From positions 1-12,379 of the forward strand of contig DQHP01000110.1 of the NCBI GenBank assembly GCA_003524435.1: DNA of 12,379 bases. The letters run 5' to 3'. How positions within the stretch are numbered: position 1 is the first letter of the stretch; every line of letters starts with the position of its first letter. Below the pieces are notes generated by a model, which saw nothing but the letters and a program-made list of their open reading frames with translations, was not told where the DNA came from and searched no databases. A program made the translations under genes and the position numbers. This DNA comes from Microbacterium sp. Lineage in GTDB: Bacteria > Actinomycetota > Actinomycetes > Actinomycetales > Microbacteriaceae. Shown here one piece after another: positions 6,678-12,379 of the stretch.

Positions 6678-6689
6678 GATAGACGGGTG
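6675..6689 (+). promoter_or_regulatory. Leaderless promoter of the UPF0182 gene
   Basis: TAGGAT at 6675-6680 is followed by six bases (AGACGG) and then the GTG start at 6687. This places the expected transcription start on the start codon itself. No Shine-Dalgarno sequence fits the GTG, which agrees with leaderless translation, a common arrangement in actinobacteria. A -35 element is not evident. Confidence 0.55.
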
Positions 6690-9611
6690 ACCACGACCTC
6701 GGCGCCGAACTCGGCCACGCCCCGCACCTCTCGAAGAATTCTCACGATCTCGCTGGTGATTATCGCCGCGATCATCGGAGCCTTCTTCCTGTTCGCCACG
6801 CTGTACACAGACTTCCTGTGGTTCGATCAGCTGAACTTCGCGAACGTCCTCACCACGCAGTGGATCGCCGTGGCTGTGATGTTTGTTGTCGGTTTCCTCG
6901 GCATGGCGATTCCGCTGTTCGTCGTGATCCAACTGGCATACCGGCTGCGTCCGGTGTACGTGCGGCTGAGTTCGCAGCTTGACCGCTACCAAGAGGTCAT
7001 CGAGCCGCTGCGCCGCCTCGCGATGTGGGGTATGCCGATCTTCTTCGGTCTGTTCGCCGGCTTTGCCGCAGCGGGCAACTGGCAGACCGTATGGCTGTGG
7101 CTCAACGGCAGCGCCACTGGGGTTACCGACCCGCAGTTCGGCCTAGACACCGGCTTCTACATGTTCGCCATGCCGTTCTATTCGATCCTGCTGGCCTTCG
7201 TTTCAGCCGTGATTCTGCTGTCGCTGATCGTGACCGCCCTCGTGTCGTATCTTTACGGCTCGGTGCGCATCGGCCAGGGCGAGTTACGCATCTCCAAGCC
7301 CGCTCGCATCCAGCTTGCAGTGTTGGCCGGTCTCTACCTTCTCGTGCAGGCAGTGAGCCTGTGGCTGGATCGCTACCTGACTCTCGTCGCCGAAGAAGAC
7401 CGCATCACAGGTGCCGCCTACACGAGCGTCAACGCGACTATCCCGGGCATGGCGATCCTGGCGATCATCGCGGCACTTGTGGCTGTGCTGTTCTTCGTCA
7501 CCGCCGTAATCGGCCGCTGGCGCTTGCCGCTTGCCGCGACGGCCCTGCTGATCGTGGCATCACTCGTTGTGGGTCTTGGTTACCCCTGGATTGTGACCAC
7601 CTTCCAGGTTGCTCCGAACCAGAACAGCTTTCAGGCGGAGTACTACCAGCGCAACATCGACGGCACTAAGGCCGCATACGACATCGCTGACCTTGAGGTC
7701 ACGCCGTTTAAGGCTGTCACTGACGCTGAAGCCGGTCAGCTGCGTGAGGATGCTGAGACCACAGCATCCATTCGTATCCTTGACCCGAGCATCATCAGCC
7801 CCACTGTGCAGCAGTTGGAGCAGTTCCGCGGGTACTACCAGTTCCAGGACACCCTCGACGTTGACCGCTACGAGATCGATGGCGCGATGCAAGACACCGT
7901 CGTCGCCGTCCGTGAACTCGACGTCGACCGCCTCGGCGACAGCAACAACTGGAACAACCGCACCGCGGTCTACACGCACGGTTACGGCCTTGTCGTTGCG
8001 GCGGGCAACCAGCGCACCAGTGAGGGCGAGCCGGTGTTCCTCGAGCGCGGTATCCCCAGCTCTGGCTTCCTGACGGACAGCGAGAAGTTCGAGCCCCGCG
8101 TTTACTTCGGTGAAGACTCGCCGCTGTACTCGATCGTCGGTGGCCCAGAGGGCGGCGATCCGGTCGAGATCGACTACCCGCGAGGCGAAGACGGCGCCAA
8201 TGAGACGAAGACGACCTTCGTCGGTGACGGTGGCCCGAAGATCGGCAACACGTTCAACAAGTTGCTCTTCGCTCTGAAGTTCCAGGAAGCGGAGGTTATG
8301 TTCTCCGACCTGGTCAACTCCGACTCGCAGATTCTGTACGACCGTGACCCGGTCAGCCGTGTCGAGAAGGTTGCTCCGTACCTCGAGCTCGATAGCGATC
8401 CGTACCCGAGTGTTGTGGATGGCCGCATCGTCTGGATCATTGACGGGTACACGACCAGCTCGACGTACCCTTACTCGACGAGCGTGGGCCTTGCCGATGC
8501 GATCGCCGATTCGAACGTTCCCACGCCGGACTTCGCAATCGACGACATCAACTACATCCGCAACTCGGTGAAGGCCACCGTCGACGCTTACGACGGCTCG
8601 GTGACGCTGTACGCATGGGACGACGAAGACCCCATCCTGAAGGCATGGCAGAAGGTCTTCCCCTCCACGGTCCAGCCGTACAGCGAGATGTCTGCTGACC
8701 TGATGAGCCACGTGCGCTACCCGACCGACATGTTCAAGGTGCAGCGCGAGATTCTCGAGGTCTACCACGTGGACAAGGCGAGCTCGTTCGCACAGCAGGA
8801 CAACCGCTGGCAGACGCCGGATGACCCGCGTAACGATAACCAGCTGCAGCCGCCGTACTATCTGTCGATGCAGATGCCTGGCCAGGATTCGCCACGGTTC
8901 TCGATGTTCTCGACATTCATCCCGTCGTCCGCACAGGGCACGACGAGTCGAAACGTGATGATGGGCTATTTGGCGGTCGATTCGGATGCTGGTTCCACTG
9001 CCGGTGAGAAGGCCGAAGGCTACGGCAAGCTGAATCTGCTTGAGATCGATGCCGACACGACTGTGCCGGGCCCCGGTCAGGTGCAGAACACATTCAACTC
9101 CGACCCGGATGTCGTGCGCGAGTTGAACCTGTTGCAGCAGGGGGAGTCGCAGGTGAAGTATGGCAACCTGCTGACGTTGCCTGTGGGCGGCGGTCTGCTT
9201 TACGTGCAACCGGTCTATGTGCAGTCGTCCGAGGGCACTCAGCTGCCACTTCTGCAGAAGGTGCTGGTGACGTTCGGCGACAGCGTCGCTTTCGAGAACA
9301 CCCTCACTGAGGCGCTGGATGCGATCTTCGGTGGTGACTCCGGTGCGACCGGTGGAGACGACGAGGTAGAACCGATCGATCCCGGCGACGGAACGACTCC
9401 GCCCGATGAGGGAACGGCGACGCCGGATCCAGATACCACTGATCCTGAGCAGCCGACGGATGATCGCGAGGCAATCCTCGCGGACGCCCAGCAGGCGCTC
9501 TCGGATCGCGAAGCGGCGCTGAAGGAAGGCGATCTCACTAAGTTCGCTGAGGCAGATGACCGCCTCACCGCTGCGATCACCAAGCTGTTGGAGTTGGAGG
9601 GCGGTTCGTAG
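6687..9611 (+). CDS. UPF0182 family large integral membrane protein
   Basis: The 974-residue protein belongs to the UPF0182 family, nearly universal in actinobacteria (Rv3193c in M. tuberculosis) and of unknown function. The N-terminal third has seven predicted membrane helices at about 18-40, 58-83, 111-131, 158-190, 206-228, 252-276 and 279-302, with the family motif LYTDFLWFDQL (39-49) after the first. Residues from about 305 to 880 form a large domain, predicted outside the membrane, rich in conserved Tyr/Trp/Asp segments such as QAEYYQRNIDGTKAAY (316-331). An acidic Pro/Thr/Asp linker then leads to a final charged helix (about 925-970). The start is GTG at 6687, with a TAGGAT box six bases upstream indicating a leaderless mRNA; read-through from the protease gene 59 bp upstream is also possible. 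Length and architecture are normal for the family. Codon use is strongly GC-biased, which creates long antisense reading frames that should be ignored. Confidence 0.95.
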   Translation: MTTTSAPNSATPRTSRRILTISLVIIAAIIGAFFLFATLYTDFLWFDQLNFANVLTTQWIAVAVMFVVGFLGMAIPLFVVIQLAYRLRPVYVRLSSQLDRYQEVIEPLRRLAMWGMPIFFGLFAGFAAAGNWQTVWLWLNGSATGVTDPQFGLDTGFYMFAMPFYSILLAFVSAVILLSLIVTALVSYLYGSVRIGQGELRISKPARIQLAVLAGLYLLVQAVSLWLDRYLTLVAEEDRITGAAYTSVNATIPGMAILAIIAALVAVLFFVTAVIGRWRLPLAATALLIVASLVVGLGYPWIVTTFQVAPNQNSFQAEYYQRNIDGTKAAYDIADLEVTPFKAVTDAEAGQLREDAETTASIRILDPSIISPTVQQLEQFRGYYQFQDTLDVDRYEIDGAMQDTVVAVRELDVDRLGDSNNWNNRTAVYTHGYGLVVAAGNQRTSEGEPVFLERGIPSSGFLTDSEKFEPRVYFGEDSPLYSIVGGPEGGDPVEIDYPRGEDGANETKTTFVGDGGPKIGNTFNKLLFALKFQEAEVMFSDLVNSDSQILYDRDPVSRVEKVAPYLELDSDPYPSVVDGRIVWIIDGYTTSSTYPYSTSVGLADAIADSNVPTPDFAIDDINYIRNSVKATVDAYDGSVTLYAWDDEDPILKAWQKVFPSTVQPYSEMSADLMSHVRYPTDMFKVQREILEVYHVDKASSFAQQDNRWQTPDDPRNDNQLQPPYYLSMQMPGQDSPRFSMFSTFIPSSAQGTTSRNVMMGYLAVDSDAGSTAGEKAEGYGKLNLLEIDADTTVPGPGQVQNTFNSDPDVVRELNLLQQGESQVKYGNLLTLPVGGGLLYVQPVYVQSSEGTQLPLLQKVLVTFGDSVAFENTLTEALDAIFGGDSGATGGDDEVEPIDPGDGTTPPDEGTATPDPDTTDPEQPTDDREAILADAQQALSDREAALKEGDLTKFAEADDRLTAAITKLLELEGGS

Positions 9612-9619
9612 GGATTCTC

Positions 9620-9645
9620 CCTACACGGATCTCGTCCTACACGGA
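9620..9645 (+). repeat. Two 10-bp direct repeats after the UPF0182 stop
   Basis: CCTACACGGA occurs at 9620-9629 and 9636-9645, a 16-bp period, immediately between the UPF0182 stop codon and its strong hairpin. Function unknown; it may be a chance duplication. Confidence 0.5.
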
Positions 9646-9650
9646 CGTTG

Positions 9651-9700
9651 CAGAAGGGTTTCCCGGGTTGAGTAGCGATCTCACCCGGGAAACCCTTCTG
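9651..9700. terminator. Strong hairpin downstream of UPF0182 (probable terminator, could act on both strands)
   Basis: Left arm 9651-9668 (CAGAAGGGTTTCCCGGGT) and right arm 9683-9700 (ACCCGGGAAACCCTTCTG) are perfectly complementary over 18 bp. Three further pairs (GAG/CTC) can form past a single-base bulge, leaving a loop of seven. It lies 40 bp after the UPF0182 stop. The sequence after the stem (GCATTTATGG) has only three T, so it is not a textbook U-tract terminator, but stem strength and position between convergent units favour termination. Confidence 0.7.
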
Positions 9701-9799
9701 GCATTTATGGGCTCCGGCCACCGCGCCCGCACCGCCGGCTCACGCGGACGCCACAGGAGACCCGAACGGCTCCGCGCGCTAGAACACCAGGCAACGCAA

Positions 9800-9837
9800 A
9801 AGGCCGCTGATCTGGATTTCTCCTGATCAGCGGCCTT
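9800..9837 (-). terminator. Intrinsic terminator of the tRNA-fMet gene
   Basis: Arms AAGGCCGCTGATC (9800-9812) and GATCAGCGGCCTT (9825-9837) form a perfect 13-bp stem with a 12-base loop. On the minus strand the stem is followed directly by T residues (CCTTTTGCG), and it lies 16 bp past the tRNA 3' end, so it fits a rho-independent terminator for leftward transcription. It may also stop rightward read-through from UPF0182. Confidence 0.8.
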
Positions 9838-9852
9838 CTTGTGTCGCGATAG

Positions 9853-9926
9853 TTGCGGGGGCAGGATTTGAACCTACGACCTCCGGGTTATGAGCCCGGC
9901 GAGCTACCGAACTGCTCCACCCCGCG
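9853..9926 (-). tRNA. Initiator tRNA-Met (fMet), anticodon CAT
   Basis: The minus strand from 9926 reads CGCGGGGTGGAGCAG and folds as a complete cloverleaf of 74 bases without an encoded CCA. The acceptor stem is CGCGGGG/CCCCGCA with a mismatched C1-A72 pair. The anticodon stem CCGGG/CCCGG carries the three consecutive G-C pairs around the loop CTCATAA. The T arm is GTAGG-TTCAAAT-CCTGC. The C1xA72 mismatch and three G-C pairs are the classical bacterial initiator signature, separating it from elongator Met and from Ile2 (CAT) tRNAs. The anticodon CAT occupies 9892-9890. CCA must be added after transcription, usual in actinobacteria. It has its own promoter and terminator and stands alone. Confidence 0.97.
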
Positions 9927-9937
9927 GCACGTTTTAT

Positions 9938-9966
9938 AGCTTAGCACGGGATTTGGGGCTCGTCAC
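9938..9966 (-). promoter_or_regulatory. Promoter of tRNA-fMet
   Basis: On the minus strand, a -35-like GTGACG (9966-9961) and a -10 box TAAGCT (9943-9938) are separated by exactly 17 bp, giving initiation near 9931, about five bases before the mature 5' end. An overlapping TATAAA (9938-9933) is an alternative -10. The local AT-rich patch stands out from the GC-rich surroundings. Confidence 0.55.
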
Positions 9967-10004
9967 ACCGCTGCCGCGTGACAGCGTGATGCAGATGAAC
10001 GAAG

Positions 10005-10823
10005 ATGGGGAACATGCCTGAAATTGCCCCCACGACGGTCGCCGTATGCCAGTTCAGCCCGACGTCTTCACGCGCTGACAACCGCGCTCGCATCGCTGAG
10101 CTGACAGCGGATGCTGCCAGCCGCGGCGCACGGCTGGTGGTGTTCCCCGAATACTCCAGCTACTTCGTAGAACCGATGGATTCCACCCTCGTCGACCACT
10201 CCGAGACGCTCGACGGTGAGTTCGTGCAGGCACTTCAGGCCGCGGCATCCGCTTATGACGTCACGATCATCGCGGGACTTGTGGAATCGGCGGGGGAGCG
10301 CGTGCACAACGCCCTCGTCGCGGTCGACGCGACAGGCCTGCGCGCTACGTACCGTAAGCAGCATCTCTACGACGCCTTCGGGCAGACCGAATCCGACTGG
10401 ATCGAAGCCGGCGCCCTCGACGCCCCGCAGACGCTGGTCATCGATGGCCTGCGCTTCGCGATGATGACCTGTTACGACCTGCGCTTCCCCGAGGTCGCGC
10501 GCACGCTGGTGGATGCCGGGGCTGATGTCATCGTCGTCCCGGCCGAATGGGTGCGCGGCGCACTCAAGGAACACCACTGGACGACGCTTCTCGCCGCCCG
10601 CGCGATCGAGAACACGGTGTACGTCGTCGCCGCTGACCATCCGACGCCGATCGGAGTGGGGCACTCGCAGATCATCGATCCGCAGGGCGTCGTGATCGCG
10701 GGAGTCGGCACTGCTGAGGGGATCGCCGTGGCGCAGCTGTCGCAGGATGCCATCACCCGCGTCCGCGAGGTGAACCCGGCACTGCGGCTGCGCCGCTACA
10801 ACGTGGTTCCTCGAGATTCGTGA
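10005..10823 (+). CDS. Carbon-nitrogen hydrolase (nitrilase superfamily amidase, Nit/omega-amidase-like)
   Basis: The 272-residue enzyme hydrolyses a non-peptide C-N bond, releasing ammonia from an amide. The superfamily catalytic triad is intact: E49 in LVVFPEYSSY, K118 in TYRKQHLYDAF, and C156 in MMTCYDLRFPE. The motif RKQHLYDAFG and the length are typical of the Nit1/Nit2 branch, whose members act on deaminated glutathione or on alpha-ketoglutaramate and similar omega-amides (family knowledge; exact substrate not decided here). No signal peptide, so cytoplasmic. Two in-frame ATGs compete: 10005 and 10014. The second has GGGG just three bases upstream, too close to be ideal; the first has no Shine-Dalgarno, so the N-terminus is uncertain by three residues. 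It diverges from tRNA-fMet and converges with the aminotransferase gene. Omega-amidases often partner with glutamine transaminases, so a link to the neighbouring aminotransferase is possible but the convergent order does not prove it. Confidence 0.9.
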   Translation: MGNMPEIAPTTVAVCQFSPTSSRADNRARIAELTADAASRGARLVVFPEYSSYFVEPMDSTLVDHSETLDGEFVQALQAAASAYDVTIIAGLVESAGERVHNALVAVDATGLRATYRKQHLYDAFGQTESDWIEAGALDAPQTLVIDGLRFAMMTCYDLRFPEVARTLVDAGADVIVVPAEWVRGALKEHHWTTLLAARAIENTVYVVAADHPTPIGVGHSQIIDPQGVVIAGVGTAEGIAVAQLSQDAITRVREVNPALRLRRYNVVPRDS

Positions 10824-10877
10824 GCGAGCGGTACACCCGTCTGCCGATAGGTACGAATGTATGTCGAAATACCGGGT

Positions 10878-10914
10878 TTTGAGCATGCATCCGTAATTTG
10901 AGCATGCATCTGTA
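10878..10914. repeat. Tandem pair of 18-bp repeats in the convergent intergenic region
   Basis: TTTGAGCATGCATCCGTA (10878-10895) and TTTGAGCATGCATCTGTA (10897-10914) differ by one C/T and repeat with a 19-bp period. Each contains the overlapping palindromes GCATGC and ATGCAT. They sit between the convergent hydrolase and aminotransferase genes (117-bp gap), where no clear intrinsic terminator with a T-tract is seen. A short stem CTGTA (10910-10914) / TACAG (10932-10936) overlaps the second copy. Function unknown; could be a protein-binding pair or the remnant of a repeat element. Confidence 0.75.
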
Positions 10915-10940
10915 CCCAGCGCGGAGCCAGATACAGCCGG

Positions 10941-12143
10941 CTAGAACGTCGCGGCAGCCAGCCGCGCAGCGGCTTCTTTCAGCACGTCAACCTTCTTGCA
11001 AGCGGCGAAGCGCACGAGCCCGGCGTAGTCTCCCTGGTGCTCGGGGCTGACGAACGCGCTCAGCGGAATAGCGACAACGCCAACCTTCTCCGGCATCGCA
11101 CGGCAGAACGCTGCGGCATCCGCGCCGCCGAGCTGCGTCGCATCCGCCACGGTGAAATATCCGCCCTGCGGCGCGATCACTTCGAACCCGGCGGCACGAA
11201 GGCCGTCGCCGAGGATCTGATGTTTGTGGGCGAGGGTAGCCGCGGCATCCGTGAAGAAGGACTCCGGCATCCGCAGACCGACGGCGATCGCTGGCTGAAA
11301 AGGCGACCCGTTCACATAGGTGAGGTACTGCTTCACGGTGAGTACCGCGGTGACGAGGTCGGCGGGGCCGTGGATCCAGCCGATCTTCCAGCCGGTGGTC
11401 GAGAAGGTCTTTCCCGCCGACGAGATCGTCAACGTTCGCTCTGCGGCTCCGGGCAGCGTTGCGATCGGCACATGCGGTGTCGCGAATGTGAGGTGTTCAT
11501 AGACCTCGTCGGTGACGACGATCGCGTCGTGCTGATGCGCCAGGCGCACAATCTCGGCCTGGACCTCTGGTGGGAACACTGCACCGGTCGGATTGTGCGG
11601 ATCATTGACGAGAATGATGCGCGTGCGGTCGGTGACGGATGCTGCGAGCACATCGAGATCCGGTTGAAAATCTGGCTGGCGCAGAGGAACGGTGCGCAGC
11701 CGCGCACCGGCAAGCGCCACAGCAGCAGCATAAGAGTCGTAGTACGGCTCGAAGACGACAACCTCATCGTCGGCGGAGTCAATCAGCGCCAGCAGCGCCG
11801 CTGTCAGTGCCTCAGTCGCTCCGGCGGTGACGATCACCTCGGTTGCCGGATCAACGTCAAGCCCGTAGAAACGGTGCTGATGCTCGCAGATCGCCTCGAG
11901 CAGATCAGGATTGCCGCGTCCCGGTGGGTACTGATTGATGCCCTGCGATATCGCAGTTCGTGCAGCCTCGAGCACCTCGGCTGGCCCGTCCTCATCAGGA
12001 AAGCCCTGGCCAAGATTGATTGCGCCAGTTCTCACCGCAAGCGCAGACATCTCTGCGAAAATGGTGGGAGCGACAACGCCCTCAGGGGAAAGCAGACCGG
12101 CTCCAGCCGCGGTGCGCCGCCAGGCGCCAGCAATAGCACTCAT
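10941..12143 (-). CDS. Class I/II PLP-dependent aminotransferase (DapC / kynurenine-aminotransferase / YbdL-like)
   Basis: The 400-residue fold-type I aminotransferase transfers an amino group between an amino acid and a 2-oxoacid. It shows NLGQGFPDEDGP (43-54), the substrate-loop motif of the glutamine/kynurenine/methionine aminotransferase and actinobacterial DapC branch; NPTG with N184; D212 and Y215 for PLP; the Schiff-base lysine K245 in SSAGKTFSTTGWKIGW (241-256); and the carboxylate-binding arginine R378 in LVRFAAC. The closest functional guess is N-succinyldiaminopimelate aminotransferase (M. tuberculosis Rv0858c begins its core similarly), but kynurenine or methionine aminotransferase cannot be excluded. 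The frame stays open upstream to 12257, but the ATG at 12143 starts where homologues start. It has TAGCCT seven bases upstream (leaderless), and the longer version would run into the divergent gene. Lysine or arginine biosynthesis neighbours are not present. Confidence 0.88.
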   Translation of the reverse strand: MSAIAGAWRRTAAGAGLLSPEGVVAPTIFAEMSALAVRTGAINLGQGFPDEDGPAEVLEAARTAISQGINQYPPGRGNPDLLEAICEHQHRFYGLDVDPATEVIVTAGATEALTAALLALIDSADDEVVVFEPYYDSYAAAVALAGARLRTVPLRQPDFQPDLDVLAASVTDRTRIILVNDPHNPTGAVFPPEVQAEIVRLAHQHDAIVVTDEVYEHLTFATPHVPIATLPGAAERTLTISSAGKTFSTTGWKIGWIHGPADLVTAVLTVKQYLTYVNGSPFQPAIAVGLRMPESFFTDAAATLAHKHQILGDGLRAAGFEVIAPQGGYFTVADATQLGGADAAAFCRAMPEKVGVVAIPLSAFVSPEHQGDYAGLVRFAACKKVDVLKEAAARLAAATF

Positions 12144-12167
12144 ACAACCCAGGCTAAGGGCATAGCC
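12141..12167 (-). promoter_or_regulatory. Leaderless promoter of the aminotransferase gene with small palindrome
   Basis: On the minus strand TAGCCT (12156-12151) lies seven bases before the ATG at 12143, with no Shine-Dalgarno between, fitting leaderless transcription. The -10 box is one arm of an inverted repeat GGCTA-N6-TAGCC (12152-12167), which might bind a regulator or simply be chance. Confidence 0.45.
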
Positions 12168-12240
12168 GACACTCACCTCGGCCATATGGAACGCACAGAT
12201 ACGACCGGCACTCTGAAGAGGCGTTGTTAAGGAGCAGACT

Positions 12241-12379
12241 ATGAACGAAGACAACACCCCTCAGGGGCCCACCACGCCAGAACAGCCTGCACCGCAGGCG
12301 CACACCGGCGCTGGTCACGAAATGCCGTCGGCGTTCGCGTCGGAGCGCGCCGCACACGAGTCGCCGCAGCCGTCGCAAT
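12241..12379 (+). CDS. Unidentified protein, N-terminal 46 residues only (low-complexity, runs off the window)
   Basis: ATG at 12241 follows an excellent Shine-Dalgarno AGGAG (12230-12234) by six bases, and the frame stays open to the end of the window. The visible residues, MNEDNTPQGPTTPEQPAPQ followed by a similar stretch ending ESPQPSQ, are rich in Pro, Gln, Glu, Ala and His with no hydrophobic segment: a disordered cytoplasmic N-terminus. In actinobacteria such tails often precede a membrane anchor in HtrA/PepD-like serine proteases, kinases or DUF4190-type proteins, but nothing visible decides among these, so no function is assigned. It diverges from the aminotransferase; no clear -10 box was recognised. 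Confidence 0.7.
   Translation, partial: MNEDNTPQGPTTPEQPAPQAHTGAGHEMPSAFASERAAHESPQPSQ

Noticed and set aside
7560..9209. 549-codon minus-strand open frame inside UPF0182
   Set aside because: It lies entirely antisense to a clear family member, its product is Arg/Val/His-rich without domains, and such shadow frames are normal at high GC.
9707..9826. Small 39-codon plus-strand frame between the two hairpins
   Set aside because: No Shine-Dalgarno, Arg-rich low-complexity product, and its end falls inside the tRNA terminator stem.
10068..10886. 272-codon minus-strand frame opposite the C-N hydrolase
   Set aside because: Antisense to a gene with an intact Glu-Lys-Cys triad; no ribosome binding site or recognisable domain.
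10824..10940. Searched for a standard bidirectional terminator between the convergent genes
   Set aside because: Only short weak stems and no T-tract were found, so none is called.
11037..12230. 397-codon plus-strand frame opposite the aminotransferase
   Set aside because: Shadow of a gene with full PLP motifs; extremely Arg-rich product.
12144..12257. Upstream start adding 38 residues to the aminotransferase
   Set aside because: It would overlap the divergent gene and its ribosome binding site; the ATG at 12143 has a leaderless promoter and fits homologue starts.

Overview
This window looks like chromosomal DNA from a high-GC actinobacterium, most likely Microbacteriaceae (Microbacterium-like). 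The evidence is the GC-rich codon use, promoters of the TANNNT type often placed 6-7 bases from the start codon (leaderless), and gene content and order that match a conserved actinobacterial block. No insertion sequence, prophage, CRISPR array or toxin/antitoxin module is visible. It reads as core genome, so the findings are mostly about local architecture rather than a new defence or mobile system.

Left part (1-6627, continuing to 9611): a partial phosphotransferase (-) diverges from a nudC-uvrD2 operon (+, start/stop overlap). Next come two minus-strand genes, an E1/ThiF-like protein and a DUF2342 'zinc-dependent metalloprotease' family protein. The second diverges from a membrane-anchored PDZ/S16 (Lon-type) protease, which is followed by a large UPF0182 membrane protein (both +). 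From memory, this is the same order and relative orientation as Mycobacterium tuberculosis Rv3199c-Rv3193c. The ABC1 kinase, whiB7 and the small redox gene that interrupt the block there are missing here. At that junction UvrD2 has no tetracysteine/HRDC C-terminus, and its end overlaps the end of the ThiF-like gene antisense by 164 bp.

Middle (9612-10004): a very strong hairpin after UPF0182, then an intrinsic terminator, initiator tRNA(fMet, CAT) and its promoter, all for minus-strand transcription.

Right part (10005-12379): a nitrilase-superfamily amidohydrolase (+) converges with a class I PLP aminotransferase of the DapC/kynurenine-aminotransferase type (-). A short intergenic region with an 18-bp sequence in tandem lies between them. 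The aminotransferase diverges from the 5' end of an unidentified protein with a Pro/Gln/Glu-rich, disordered-looking N-terminus that runs off the window.

Functionally, the block combines NAD(H)/NAD-RNA turnover (NudC), DNA unwinding/repair (UvrD2), envelope proteolysis (PDZ-S16), a large envelope protein (UPF0182), amino-acid/amide metabolism and translation initiation (tRNA-fMet). The genes look like conserved housekeeping neighbours rather than one pathway. The NudC-UvrD2 and PDZ-UPF0182 pairs are likely cotranscribed.
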